This document shows positions 7,301-16,234 of a stretch of DNA of 64,000 bases, one piece after another. Position numbers and translations under genes: made by a program. The notes under the pieces were generated by a model that was not told where the DNA came from, made no database searches, and was given only the letters and a program-made list of their open reading frames with translations. Every line of letters begins with the position of its first letter. Within the stretch, counting starts at the first letter, position 1. The stretch covers positions 6,525 to 70,524 of the forward strand of contig DDYF01000013.1 in NCBI GenBank assembly GCA_002347645.1, in the 5' to 3' direction. The stretch comes from Thermoleophilia bacterium UBA2241. Its GTDB lineage: Bacteria; Actinomycetota; Thermoleophilia; UBA2241.

Positions 7301-10300
7301 GGACGCGACTTGCGACCCGGGGTCTCGCCCGGGCCGTCCTCCCCGGCGAAGCGCACGATACGGTTGCGGCCCTGCCGCTTCGCCAGGCACATCGCCCAGT
7401 CCGCTTTGTCGAGCAGTTCCTCGCGCCCCCCGGCGTCGTCGGGGAAGGTCGCGACGCCGACGCTGAGGGTGAGGACCTCGTCGCCCGCCGTCTCCACGAG
7501 GGCCACGACGAACTCCTCGCCCCCGTAGCGCGCGGCGACGTCCACCCCACGGACTGATTGCTCGATGATGTGGGCCACCTCCCGGAGGGCCGCGTCGCCC
7601 GCGCTGTGGCCTCGGCGGCGGTTGTACGCCCGGAAGTTGTCGAGGTCGCAGAACAGCACAGAGAGGGGCCGGTCGTGCTCCCGCGCGCGGGCGAGCTCCT
7701 CGGCCAGGCGCTCGTGCAGGTAGCGATGGGTGTACAGGCCCGTCAGCGCGTCGGTGATGGCGTCGACCTCCGTACGGCTGAAGCGGATGGCGGCCGTCTG
7801 TGTGAGCGCCGCGAAGGAGCGCCGGGCGTCGGACCCCGACGTCTCGCCGGCCGGGCCGTCGATGGCCGGCAGGTCGGCGACGGCAGCGGCGACCACGCGC
7901 CCTTCGGCGTCGCGGATCGGGGCGAGACCCTCGACCCAGACTCCGAACTCGTCGGCAAAGAGGATGTTCACGTCCGGGATGCGGCCCTCGAGCACCAGTG
8001 GCAGCTCGTCGTCGGTGAAGATCTCGTCACCGAGGCGCGAGCGCGTGACGTCGTTCTCCTCCGGGTCTACGGCGATGATGTAGCGCTGGTCGACCCGGCA
8101 CTGCGTCGTGAGGAACCGCGTCGGCGGGTTCGCGTCACGGACCTCCCGGAGGACTTGCGCGATGTCGTCGTACTCGGGGCGGCCCTCGTCCTCGAGGCCA
8201 CGCAGGGTCGCGTGAGACTCGCCCCGGATGCGACCGGCAGCCTGTGAGGCGATGCGGGTCGCGACGCTGCGACGCTCGAAGACGCGCTGCAGGACGTGGA
8301 GGAACGCGTCGACCATGGCCGGGTCGAACTGCGTCCCCCGGCACCGCTCGAGCTCCTCGAGGCACTCTGGGTAGCTCAGCGCGGCCTTGTAGGGCCGGCG
8401 GCACGACATGGCGTCGTAGGCGTCCACGACGGCCATGGCCCGGGCGAGCATCGGGATCGCGTCGCCGGACAGGCCGTCGGGATAGCCGCCGCCACCGAAC
8501 TTCTCGTGGTGGTGGCGCACGGCGAGGACGAGGTCGTCGGGGAAGAGCGGCCGGATGATGTCGGCGCTGAAGACAGGGTGCTGCCGCATCTGCTCCCACT
8601 CGCGGTCGTTCAGGCGTCCGGGCTTCAGGAGTACGCGATCGGAGATGCTGATCTTGCCGATGTCGTGAAGGTAGGCCGCCTCTTCGATGGACTCCAGCAG
8701 CCCCTCTTGCCACCCGAGCTCCCGGCCGAGCAGCACCATGTACGCGGCGACGCGCGCCGCGTGCCCCAGAGTGTAGTAGTCCTTGGCGTTGAGCGCCGAA
8801 GAGAGGGCCTTGAGGTTCCCGAGGTGCATCTCCTTGATCTCGTCGTAGAGGCACGCGTTCGCGACCGCGAGCGAGAGCTGCGTGGCGACGCGCATCAGCA
8901 GGCCGCGGTTGACGTCCGCGAAGGCGTCCTCGTCGCTGCTGGCGAGTGCGAGGGCGCCGATGAGGCCGTCATCCGAGACAAGAGCCAGCACCGCCATCTG
9001 TCGCGCCTTCGACGTGGCCGGGTGGCCGGGCGGCAGAGGACTCTCCTCGGGGAGATGCAGCACGAGCAGGCTCTCCCTGAGCAGCCTGCGCACGAAGGAG
9101 GGATCGACGTCGGCGAAGTCAGACGTCTCGAGCGGGCTGGCGTCGCCTTCGTGCGTGACGATGCGGGTGACCTTGCCGTTCGTGAAGAGCAAGAGGCCGA
9201 AGCCGTCGAAGGTGACGAGCTTCCCAAGCTGCCGCGCGGTCGCGGCGGCGATGTCCTGCACGTCGAGGCTCGCCGCCGTGCTGCGCGCGATCTCGTTGAG
9301 GATGCTCGTCTCGCGGTGGGCCGCCTGCTCGCGGGCGAAGAGGCGCGCGTTGGTGAGCGCCATCGCGGCGGCGTGGCAGATGGCCGCCGCCGTCTCGCGC
9401 TCCTCCGCCGTGAAGGCGCGCGGCCCACGGGTCTCGATGAGCTCGACGACGCCGATGACCTCGTCGGCGGCGATGAGGGGCAGGCTGAGCCAGCACGTCT
9501 CGCCGGCCGAGGGGCCGTAGTAGCGGGCGCTCCGCTCTCGCACGCGCTCGGAGAGACGGGGGTCATCCAGCGAGGCGACGACCGTCGGCCTCTTCGTACG
9601 CATCACGTCGCGGGTGACGCCCGCCTCCCGGAGAGGCAGGCGAGCGCCGATGCCGTCGCGATCGACGACGCCGTCGGCCAGGCTCATGACGCTCACGAGG
9701 TCGGGACCCTCGACGACGTGGATCCGGCAGTCGGGAACCCCGACCGAGCAGCACAGGCGCCACGCCAGACGGGTGAGCACGTCCTCGAGGTCGAGCGTCG
9801 AGGTGAGCTCGAGCGTCGACTCGGTGAGCAGGCCGAGCCGGCGCGCGTTCTCGTCAAGGTGCCGGTACAGCTTGGCGTTGGCGATCGCCTGGGCGGCGAT
9901 CTGCGCCAGGCCGACGATCACCTCCATGTCGGCGAAACGGCCCGCCGTCCGCCTGTAGATCGAGACGAACCCGATGACGTCGCCCCGCACCATGAGCGGG
10001 ATGTCGGCCGTGGACGTATAGCCCCAGCGGGCCGCGTCGGCGAGCTCGGTGGGCGTCGCCCGGGGGTCGTTCTGGACGTCTGGCATCTCCGCGGGGGCGT
10101 GCGTCGCGCGCGCCTCGACGAACGTGCGGAAGTCGGCGATCGGGTACCGCAGACCCCTCACGTCGGGGTCGCCCTCGGCGCGGACCGAGGTGAGGATCTC
10201 GGCTTCGTCGCCGTCGACTTCGTAGATGTCGCAGATGTCCGCACCCGACACGTTGCGGATGCGGTGCGCGACGGCGCGGATGACAGCATCCTTGTCGAGC

Positions 10301-12735
10301 GTGGCGCCGAAGTCGAGGCTCGAGTCGACGAGAAGGCGCAGCTCGCGGTTGCCCTTCTCCAACCGGCCGAGCAGTACGGCTTTGTCGAAGGCTCCGGCGA
10401 CCAGCGCGCCCACGTTGCGGATGAAGTCGAGCAGGTCCGTCCAGTCGCGCGGCCTCCTGTCGAAGATGTCGATGAGCCCGACGGGACGGCCGTCGGTCAC
10501 GAGCGGCATGGAGACCATGCTGCGGTAGCCCCAGCGACCGTACCGGACCCTCTCCTCGTCCGCGAGGGGCGCCCTCTGGAGGTCGTCCACCACGATCGGC
10601 GCGTCTCGCTCGAGCGCCGCGACGGTGCCGGGGTAGTCGCACAGGTCGGCGACCCGTCCGATCTCGCCCTCGTCCCAGCCCCGGCTGTCGATGCTGGCGA
10701 GGCACTCCATCTGGTCGCCCTCGATGCGCCAGATGTCGCAGTCCTCGGCGCGGAGGGCGAGGCGCAGGCGCTCGGCGACGCGCCGCACCAGCTGGCCCAG
10801 GTCGTCGGCCTCCGCCACCACGTCGCCGAGCTCGACGAGCTCACGCAGGCCCCGGTTGCTCTGACGGAGGCTCTTGAGCAGGTGCGCGTTCTTGATGCCG
10901 TCCGCGACCATGCGTCCGGCGCTGATGACGAACTCGAGCGCCTCGGCGTAGTCGCGCTCCCGGGTGTCGAAGACGTCGATGAGCCCGACCACTTCATCGC
11001 CGGCCACCAGCGGAAGGGTCAGGCCGCTGCGGAAGTCGAACTCCGCCCAGTCCTCCACCTCCTCTGGGGTGAGGCGCGGGTCGTCCAGGTCGGCGAAGAC
11101 GACGAGCTCGCGGTGGCGCAGGGCGGTCGCGGTCGTCGGGAAGAGGTCGAGGTCCAGGAGCTTGCCCTCCACCGATGTGTCGATGCCCCGTGTGTCGATG
11201 CTGATGAGGCAACGGATCCGGCCTTCCTGGAGGTGCCAGATGTCGCAGTCCGCGGTGTCGAGGACGCGCCGTAGCGTGCTCGAAGCGATGACCGCGAGCT
11301 CGCGGGCGTCGGAGGTCCGCGAGAGCGCTCCCGCCAGCTCGACCAGCTCGCGCTCGTACGCGGCGCGCCGCTGGACCTCGTCGAGCAGGACGGTGTTCTC
11401 GAAGATGCCGGCGAGCAACTGCGCGACGTTGGTGAGAAAGCCGACGTGCTCGCTCCAGTCGCGCTCCGCATCGTCGTACAGCTCGATCATCCCGACGACC
11501 TGGCCGCCGGCGACCATCGGCAAGCTTGCCGAGCTGTTGAAGCCCCAGGAGCGATAGGCGCGCACCTCATCGGCCGTGAGCCGCTCATCGTGGAGGTCGC
11601 CCAGGAGCAGGGGCTCCCGGGCGTCCAGGGCCGCCGCGGTGGCAGGATAAGCCGTCAGGTCGAGGGCGCGGTCCGCGGCGCTCGCGTCGACCCCGTCGCG
11701 GCTCATGCTGAGCAGTGAGCGGATCTCCTCGCCGCCGATGCGCCACACGTCCACGTAGTCCGCGTTCACCGCTGTCATGAGGCGCTCGGCGACCGTCTGC
11801 ACGAACGTCTTGAGGTCCTTGGCTTGGGCGACTTCCTGGGAGAGCGCGATGAGGTCGCGCATGGTGCGCTGGCGCTCGTCGAGCTCGGCCTTCGTGGCGG
11901 CGAAGTCCAGCGCGTGCGCGACCAGTCGCGCCACGGCGGTCGCCAGGGGCAGGAAGGGGCTGAGGTCGCGGTCGCGCGTGTCGATGAGCTCCAGGGCGCC
12001 CCCGTCCGGGCCGATGGCCGCGGGTACCCAGAGCAGCGCGTGGCATCCACGCTGGCGCAGGACGGTCGACGCCGTCGTCGACGCCACACCCTTGCGGAGC
12101 GCGACCGCCTGATCGCCCCCGTACGACTGCGAATCGCAGGAGTCGGCGAGGACGCGGCGCCGGCCGGCGCGGCTCACGTCTTCGCCGCCGGCGTCCACGC
12201 TGACCAGGACCTCGAGGTGGCCGTTCCGACGGACGAGGACCTCGCAGCGGCCGGCGTCGGTGATCTCACGCAACATCCGTGCGGCGCGGGCGGGGACGTC
12301 GTGGGGCGTCTCCTCCATGATCTGCACGAGCTCGGCAAGCCGCACGGCGTCAAGCGCTCCGGGGCCGGCGCTGGCGGTGCAAGGCGTCTCATACGACGAT
12401 GGCGGCGGGGGGAGTGCCACTTCCGGCCCGAGGATGCAGGCCGTGGCCGCGGCAGGGACATGCGCCTCGAAGGCCGGTGCTACTTGCAGTTCCGGCGCGA
12501 GAGCGAGGATCTCTTCGAGGAGGTAGCGCCGGTGACCACCCGGGCTCCGGTGCGCCGGGATGCGCCCCGCGTCGCTCCACCGCCGGACGGTGTTCGGGCT
12601 CATGCCCAGCAGGCGGGCGACGTCCGCGACGCGGAGCCAGCTCGCCCGCCCCTTCTCTCTCTCGCTGCTCGGGGTGAGGATGGTCACGCTCGACGTATCG
12701 GCGCGCACGCAGGAGAACTTTACAGAACCTCCCAC
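7264..12735 (-). CDS. Giant seven-GAF, HD-GYP and GGDEF c-di-GMP protein with MerR-like HTH
   Basis: This 1823-residue cytoplasmic sensor probably makes or degrades c-di-GMP. In order I see a MerR/excisionase-like helix-turn-helix (about 33-80, with VADVARLLGMSPNTVRRWSD), about seven consecutive GAF-type domains (roughly 150-1300), an HD-GYP phosphodiesterase domain (about 1310-1475), a sensor-like linker and a C-terminal GGDEF domain. In the HD-GYP domain HDIGKIS and HHHEKFGGGGYPDG are intact. The cyclase motif is RYGGEEF, with an RGVD inhibitory-site motif five residues before GGEEF. Both catalytic domains look active. The start is uncertain: GTG 12735 is the longest, and GTG 12687 is an alternative closer to the HTH. 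The GAF repeats resemble each other (CDIW...SIDSRG patterns), suggesting internal duplication. No membrane segment is evident. Confidence 0.9.
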   Translation of the reverse strand: MGGSVKFSCVRADTSSVTILTPSSEREKGRASWLRVADVARLLGMSPNTVRRWSDAGRIPAHRSPGGHRRYLLEEILALAPELQVAPAFEAHVPAAATACILGPEVALPPPPSSYETPCTASAGPGALDAVRLAELVQIMEETPHDVPARAARMLREITDAGRCEVLVRRNGHLEVLVSVDAGGEDVSRAGRRRVLADSCDSQSYGGDQAVALRKGVASTTASTVLRQRGCHALLWVPAAIGPDGGALELIDTRDRDLSPFLPLATAVARLVAHALDFAATKAELDERQRTMRDLIALSQEVAQAKDLKTFVQTVAERLMTAVNADYVDVWRIGGEEIRSLLSMSRDGVDASAADRALDLTAYPATAAALDAREPLLLGDLHDERLTADEVRAYRSWGFNSSASLPMVAGGQVVGMIELYDDAERDWSEHVGFLTNVAQLLAGIFENTVLLDEVQRRAAYERELVELAGALSRTSDARELAVIASSTLRRVLDTADCDIWHLQEGRIRCLISIDTRGIDTSVEGKLLDLDLFPTTATALRHRELVVFADLDDPRLTPEEVEDWAEFDFRSGLTLPLVAGDEVVGLIDVFDTRERDYAEALEFVISAGRMVADGIKNAHLLKSLRQSNRGLRELVELGDVVAEADDLGQLVRRVAERLRLALRAEDCDIWRIEGDQMECLASIDSRGWDEGEIGRVADLCDYPGTVAALERDAPIVVDDLQRAPLADEERVRYGRWGYRSMVSMPLVTDGRPVGLIDIFDRRPRDWTDLLDFIRNVGALVAGAFDKAVLLGRLEKGNRELRLLVDSSLDFGATLDKDAVIRAVAHRIRNVSGADICDIYEVDGDEAEILTSVRAEGDPDVRGLRYPIADFRTFVEARATHAPAEMPDVQNDPRATPTELADAARWGYTSTADIPLMVRGDVIGFVSIYRRTAGRFADMEVIVGLAQIAAQAIANAKLYRHLDENARRLGLLTESTLELTSTLDLEDVLTRLAWRLCCSVGVPDCRIHVVEGPDLVSVMSLADGVVDRDGIGARLPLREAGVTRDVMRTKRPTVVASLDDPRLSERVRERSARYYGPSAGETCWLSLPLIAADEVIGVVELIETRGPRAFTAEERETAAAICHAAAMALTNARLFAREQAAHRETSILNEIARSTAASLDVQDIAAATARQLGKLVTFDGFGLLLFTNGKVTRIVTHEGDASPLETSDFADVDPSFVRRLLRESLLVLHLPEESPLPPGHPATSKARQMAVLALVSDDGLIGALALASSDEDAFADVNRGLLMRVATQLSLAVANACLYDEIKEMHLGNLKALSSALNAKDYYTLGHAARVAAYMVLLGRELGWQEGLLESIEEAAYLHDIGKISISDRVLLKPGRLNDREWEQMRQHPVFSADIIRPLFPDDLVLAVRHHHEKFGGGGYPDGLSGDAIPMLARAMAVVDAYDAMSCRRPYKAALSYPECLEELERCRGTQFDPAMVDAFLHVLQRVFERRSVATRIASQAAGRIRGESHATLRGLEDEGRPEYDDIAQVLREVRDANPPTRFLTTQCRVDQRYIIAVDPEENDVTRSRLGDEIFTDDELPLVLEGRIPDVNILFADEFGVWVEGLAPIRDAEGRVVAAAVADLPAIDGPAGETSGSDARRSFAALTQTAAIRFSRTEVDAITDALTGLYTHRYLHERLAEELARAREHDRPLSVLFCDLDNFRAYNRRRGHSAGDAALREVAHIIEQSVRGVDVAARYGGEEFVVALVETAGDEVLTLSVGVATFPDDAGGREELLDKADWAMCLAKRQGRNRIVRFAGEDGPGETPGRKSRPQRRLRATRTSP

Positions 12736-12773
12736 CTCTCCGGTTCAGGTCCGGGGGCGTCGCGCGCCGACGG

Positions 12774-12802
12774 CTGACGCGCGGCGCGGCGCGGCATACG
12801 AT
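12774..12802 (+). promoter_or_regulatory. Promoter for the first SDR gene
   Basis: CTGACG (12774-12779) and TACGAT (12797-12802) are 17 bases apart. This lies in the 130-base gap between the divergent GAF protein gene and the SDR gene. Transcription would start near 12809, leaving a leader of about 55 bases with a clear GGAGGAG site before the ATG. Confidence 0.5.
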
Positions 12803-12864
12803 GTGCGCCACGCGGCGGGTGCAGGCCCGGCCGCGCCGCCAAGCGCACGGGAGGAGCAGGGACG

Positions 12865-13662
12865 ATGGAACGGAAGGGCAGGGTCGAGGGCAAAGTCGCG
12901 CTCATCACCGGTGTGGCGAAGCCCGACAGCATCGGCTTCGCCACGGCGAAGGTCTTCGCGCGGGAGGGCGCGATGCTCGCGATCGTCGACATCGCCGAGG
13001 CGGTGCACGCGTGCGCCGACCAGTTGCGCGGTGAAGGCTTCACGGTATCGTCGCACACCGCCGACCTGACCAAGATGGAGCAGGTCAAGAAGGCCGTCGG
13101 CGAAGTCCTCACCTGCTACGGCCGCGTCGACGTCCTCGTCAACAACGCCGGCATGGTCGTCTTCGGCCAGGAGGAGGACTTCACGGCGTTCCAGGACCTG
13201 ACTGAGGAATCCTGGGACTTCGGCATCGCGATCAACCTCAAGACCCAGTTCAATGTGACCCGCTGTGTGGTCCCGCACATGATCGCGCAGAAGTACGGGC
13301 GCATCGTCAACGTGTCGTCGGTGACCGGCCCCGTGGTCGCCAACCCCGACGAGTCGGCCTACTGCGCCGCCAAGGCCGGCGTGCTCGGCATGACGCGTGG
13401 TCTGGCGCTCGACGTCGCGAAGTTCGGCATCACCGCGAATGCGGTGGGGCCGGGCTGGATCCAGACCGGATCGACCGTCGAGGGCGAAGACGTGGGCGGC
13501 GAGAACACGCCGCTCGGCCGCTCGGCATACCCCGAGGAGGTCGGCAAGGTCGTCTGCTTCCTCGGCTCCGACGACGCGAGCTACATCACCGGGCAGCTCA
13601 TCGTGGTCGACGGCGGCAACACGATCCAGGAGTACAAGGGGCCGAGCGACCTGTACTACTGA
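12865..13662 (+). CDS. Short-chain dehydrogenase/reductase (first of two)
   Basis: This 265-residue classical SDR has a slightly unusual cofactor motif, TGVAKPDSIGFATAKVFA, in which the glycine-rich turn carries an insertion. The NNAG motif, a catalytic Ser in NVSSVTG and YCAAKAG (Tyr-x-x-x-Lys) are all present. The C-terminal LGSDDASYITGQLIVVDGG is typical. An acidic residue after the second strand (IVDIAE) suggests NAD rather than NADP. GGAGGAG lies eight or nine bases before ATG 12865. It opens a cluster with a small ORF, a second SDR and a GcvP-like enzyme pair. The substrate is unknown; an alcohol or hydroxy-acid intermediate is a guess. Confidence 0.9.
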   Translation: MERKGRVEGKVALITGVAKPDSIGFATAKVFAREGAMLAIVDIAEAVHACADQLRGEGFTVSSHTADLTKMEQVKKAVGEVLTCYGRVDVLVNNAGMVVFGQEEDFTAFQDLTEESWDFGIAINLKTQFNVTRCVVPHMIAQKYGRIVNVSSVTGPVVANPDESAYCAAKAGVLGMTRGLALDVAKFGITANAVGPGWIQTGSTVEGEDVGGENTPLGRSAYPEEVGKVVCFLGSDDASYITGQLIVVDGGNTIQEYKGPSDLYY

Positions 13663-13691
13663 CCCGGCCGACGGCCGGGGAAGGGGGACCT

Positions 13692-13814
13692 ATGGCGCGC
13701 ATCGACTACCTCTCCATGTTCCGCGGCGAGCTGCCCGTCGGGTACGTGACGTACTTCCCCGAGGAGGACATGAAGGTCGACCGCCTGTTCGCCGAAGGGC
13801 CGGCGTCCGTCTGA
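13692..13814 (+). CDS. Possible 40-residue protein between the SDR genes
   Basis: ATG 13692 is preceded by a good GGGGGA ribosome site and opens a 40-codon frame (MARIDYLSMFRGELPVGYVT at the start) that ends at TGA 13812-13814. Its composition looks protein-like, with an acidic, aromatic middle. No family is recognised. It may be the remnant of a longer gene. The sequence after the stop contains a promoter and is not obviously coding. Confidence 0.45.
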   Translation: MARIDYLSMFRGELPVGYVTYFPEEDMKVDRLFAEGPASV

Positions 13815-13846
13815 GGGAGCGCGCGGCGGTCACGAACCTGCGACCT

Positions 13847-13875
13847 TTGTCGGGGCGCTGCTCCCACGGTAAGCT
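13847..13875 (+). promoter_or_regulatory. Promoter for SDR2-GcvPA/PB-like genes
   Basis: TTGTCG (13847-13852) and TAAGCT (13870-13875) are exactly 17 bases apart. Transcription would start near 13882, about 70 bases before the next SDR gene. Downstream, around 13890-13902, an interrupted GAC/GTC dyad could be an operator, but this is weak. Confidence 0.5.
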
Positions 13876-13954
13876 TGCGAACATTGAAGGACCGTTCAGT
13901 CTTTGACACGACGCGAGGTCGCCTGTGGCTGGCGGCGCGATTGGAGGCGATCGT

Positions 13955-14743
13955 ATGACCTACGAGATGACCGGCAAGACGGTCGTGATCACCGGCGCCG
14001 GCGGCGGCGTCGGCACGGCGGCGGCGCGGCGCTTCGCCGCCGCCGGCGCCAGCCTCGTCCTTGCCGACCTCAACGCGGTACGCCTCGAGGAGCTCGCCGG
14101 CGAGCTCGCCGCGCTGACGACGGTGTACGGTGTCGCCTGCGACGTCAGCTCCGTCGCCGACGTGGAGAACCTCATGGCCGAGGCGGTCGCGGAGACGGAT
14201 CGCATCGACGTCCTGATCAACACGGCCGGTCTCTGGGTCGAGGGGCCGACCGAGACCATGACCGAGGCCGACTGGGACCGCGTGGTCGACGTCAACCTCA
14301 AGGGGACGTTCTTCTGCTGCAGCCGCGCGATCCCCGAGTTGCGCAAGACGCAGGGCTGCATCGTCAGCCTCAGCTCCGACTGCGGCGTCGTCGGCACGCC
14401 GGAGACGGCCATCTACACGGCCTCCAAAGGTGGCGTGAGCCTGTTCACGAAGGCGCTCGCGCTCGAGCTCGCCGGCGACCTCGTGCGTGTCAACGCCGTC
14501 TGCCCGGCCGACATCATGACTCCGATGCTCCAGTACCAGGCCGACACCTACGGCGGGGGCGACCCGGAGGGCTACTTCAAGCGCCTTCTCGGCAGCTACC
14601 CGCAGGGCGAGAAGGCGCGCTTCATCACGCCGGAGGAGGTCGCCGAGCTCATCTTCTACCTCGCCTCGCCGCCGGCGGCACCCATCACCGGCGCGAACAT
14701 CTCCATCGACTTCGGCACGTCGGCGGGTTACGGCTACGAGTGA
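13955..14743 (+). CDS. Short-chain dehydrogenase/reductase (second of two)
   Basis: This 262-residue SDR has the standard TGAGGGVGTAAARRF cofactor motif, NTAG, a catalytic Ser in SLSSD and YTASKGG. An Asp at the end of the second strand (VLADLNA) suggests NAD. I chose ATG 13955 because GGAGG sits eight bases upstream; GTG 13925 has no such site. The next gene, the GcvPA-like subunit, starts 81 bases downstream, and all genes to 17844 point the same way. The presence of two SDRs beside a PLP enzyme pair suggests oxidation or reduction steps around an amino acid or its carbonyl product. That is inference. Confidence 0.9.
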   Translation: MTYEMTGKTVVITGAGGGVGTAAARRFAAAGASLVLADLNAVRLEELAGELAALTTVYGVACDVSSVADVENLMAEAVAETDRIDVLINTAGLWVEGPTETMTEADWDRVVDVNLKGTFFCCSRAIPELRKTQGCIVSLSSDCGVVGTPETAIYTASKGGVSLFTKALALELAGDLVRVNAVCPADIMTPMLQYQADTYGGGDPEGYFKRLLGSYPQGEKARFITPEEVAELIFYLASPPAAPITGANISIDFGTSAGYGYE

Positions 14744-14824
14744 GCCCGGCCTGCGCACGCCGAGCACGAACCCATCCGCACCGGCAGAGTCACGCACGAC
14801 CAGGGAAGGAGCAGCGCGGACAAC

Positions 14825-16234
14825 ATGGGAGACACACCGTTCGTCCACCCGTACATCCCCAACTCGGTGCCGGCCACGAAGCAGACCATGCTCGACGAGC
14901 TGGGGCTGAGCAGCGTCGAGGAGATCTACGCCGAGATCCCCGAGCGCCTGCGCTTCAAGGGCACCCTCGACATCCCGTCGGCGATCCGATCGGAGCGCGA
15001 GCTGCGCAAGCACGTCCAGGGCCTGCTCGACAAGAACACGTCGGCGGTCGACTTCATGAACTTCTGCGGCGCGGGCTGCTGGCAGCACCACGTGCCGGCG
15101 GTGGTCGACGAGATCATCAACCGTGCCGAGTTCGTGTCGGCGTACTGCGGCGGCGACTACTCCGACCTCGGCAAGTACCTGACGCGCTTCGAGTTCAACA
15201 GCATGCTCGGCGAACTGCTCGACTTCGACGCGGTCGCCAACCCCATCTACGACTGGGGTGACGTCGCCGGGCGCTCGTTCCGCATGGCCCGGCGCATCAC
15301 CGGCCGCGACAAGGTGCTGGCCCCGGCGCACGTCAGCCCGATGCGGCTCATGGAGATGCGCACGTTGTGCCAACCCGAGGCGATGCCGACGAGCACCAAG
15401 ATCCGCTTCTACGAGTGGGACCGCGAGTCCGGCATGGTCGACCTCGAGGATCTCGAGGCGAAGCTCGACGACTCCATCGCGGCCGTGTACTGGGAGAACC
15501 CGACCTACCTGGGGACGATCGAGGCGCAGGGGGCCGAGATCGCCAGGCTCGCCCATGAACACGGCGCGCTGGCGATCGCCGGCGTCGACCCGATCACGCT
15601 CGGCGTGCTGGCCCCGCCCGGCAGTCTCGGGGCGGACATCGCCTGCGGCGACATCCAGCCCCTGGGCATGCACATGCACGCCGGCGGCGGCTGCTCGGGC
15701 TTCATCGCCTTCCGCGACGAGGACCCGGCCTTCGCTCAGGAGTGCCCGCTCGAGCTCTACACCGTGATGGAGACCAAGACCCCCGGCCAGTACGCCGTGG
15801 GCGAGGCGATGGCCGAGCGCACGAGCTATGGCTCGCGCGACCAGGGCAAGGACTGGGTCGGCACCGCCTCCGGCCTGTGGACCATCGCCGCCGCCGTCTA
15901 CATGGCGCTCATGGGGCCGCAGGGCTTCAAGGAGGTCGGGGAGACCTGCATCGCCCGCTCGCACTACGCGGCCAGGCTGCTCGGCGAGATACCCGGAGTG
16001 CGGATCAGGCTGTCACCGAGCTTCTTCAAGGAGTTCGTCGTCGACTTCAGCGAGACCGGCAAGACGGTGGCCGAGATCAACGAGAAGCTGCTCGGCCACG
16101 AGATCTTCGGCGGCAAGGACCTCTCGTCCGAGTTCCCCGAGCTCGGCCAGAGCGCGCTCTACTGCGTCACCGAATACTACGACCAGGCCGACATCGAGAA
16201 GCTGGCCTCGGCCGTCAAGGAGGTGACGGCATGA
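14825..16234 (+). CDS. GcvPA-like PLP protein (divergent glycine dehydrogenase subunit 1)
   Basis: This 469-residue protein has the fold and length of the N-terminal half of glycine decarboxylase (P-protein subunit GcvPA). The typical opening is seen as FVHPYIPNSVPATKQTMLDE, then HHVPAVVDEIINRAEF. The usual TPYQPE substrate loop of GcvPA is replaced by YCGGDYSDLGK (about 107-117), and the usual YDGATA by YDWGDVAG. These changes argue against ordinary glycine decarboxylation. The stop overlaps the start of the GcvPB-like gene (ATGA), so the two are translationally coupled. No gcvT, gcvH or lpd is in the window. A related amino acid substrate is plausible but unidentified. Confidence 0.85.
   Translation: MGDTPFVHPYIPNSVPATKQTMLDELGLSSVEEIYAEIPERLRFKGTLDIPSAIRSERELRKHVQGLLDKNTSAVDFMNFCGAGCWQHHVPAVVDEIINRAEFVSAYCGGDYSDLGKYLTRFEFNSMLGELLDFDAVANPIYDWGDVAGRSFRMARRITGRDKVLAPAHVSPMRLMEMRTLCQPEAMPTSTKIRFYEWDRESGMVDLEDLEAKLDDSIAAVYWENPTYLGTIEAQGAEIARLAHEHGALAIAGVDPITLGVLAPPGSLGADIACGDIQPLGMHMHAGGGCSGFIAFRDEDPAFAQECPLELYTVMETKTPGQYAVGEAMAERTSYGSRDQGKDWVGTASGLWTIAAAVYMALMGPQGFKEVGETCIARSHYAARLLGEIPGVRIRLSPSFFKEFVVDFSETGKTVAEINEKLLGHEIFGGKDLSSEFPELGQSALYCVTEYYDQADIEKLASAVKEVTA

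Noticed and set aside
8296..11274. 992-codon plus-strand ORF opposite the giant GAF gene
   Set aside because: It is a GC-rich shadow frame. The minus strand has GAF, HD-GYP and GGDEF motifs, while the plus frame has only His/Asp/Val-rich low-complexity sequence.
13692..13957. UGA at 13812 as a second selenocysteine codon, extending the small ORF
   Set aside because: The extension reads as a non-protein-like Arg/Ser/Leu mixture, contains a promoter, and shows no hairpin with a GU loop at the right distance.
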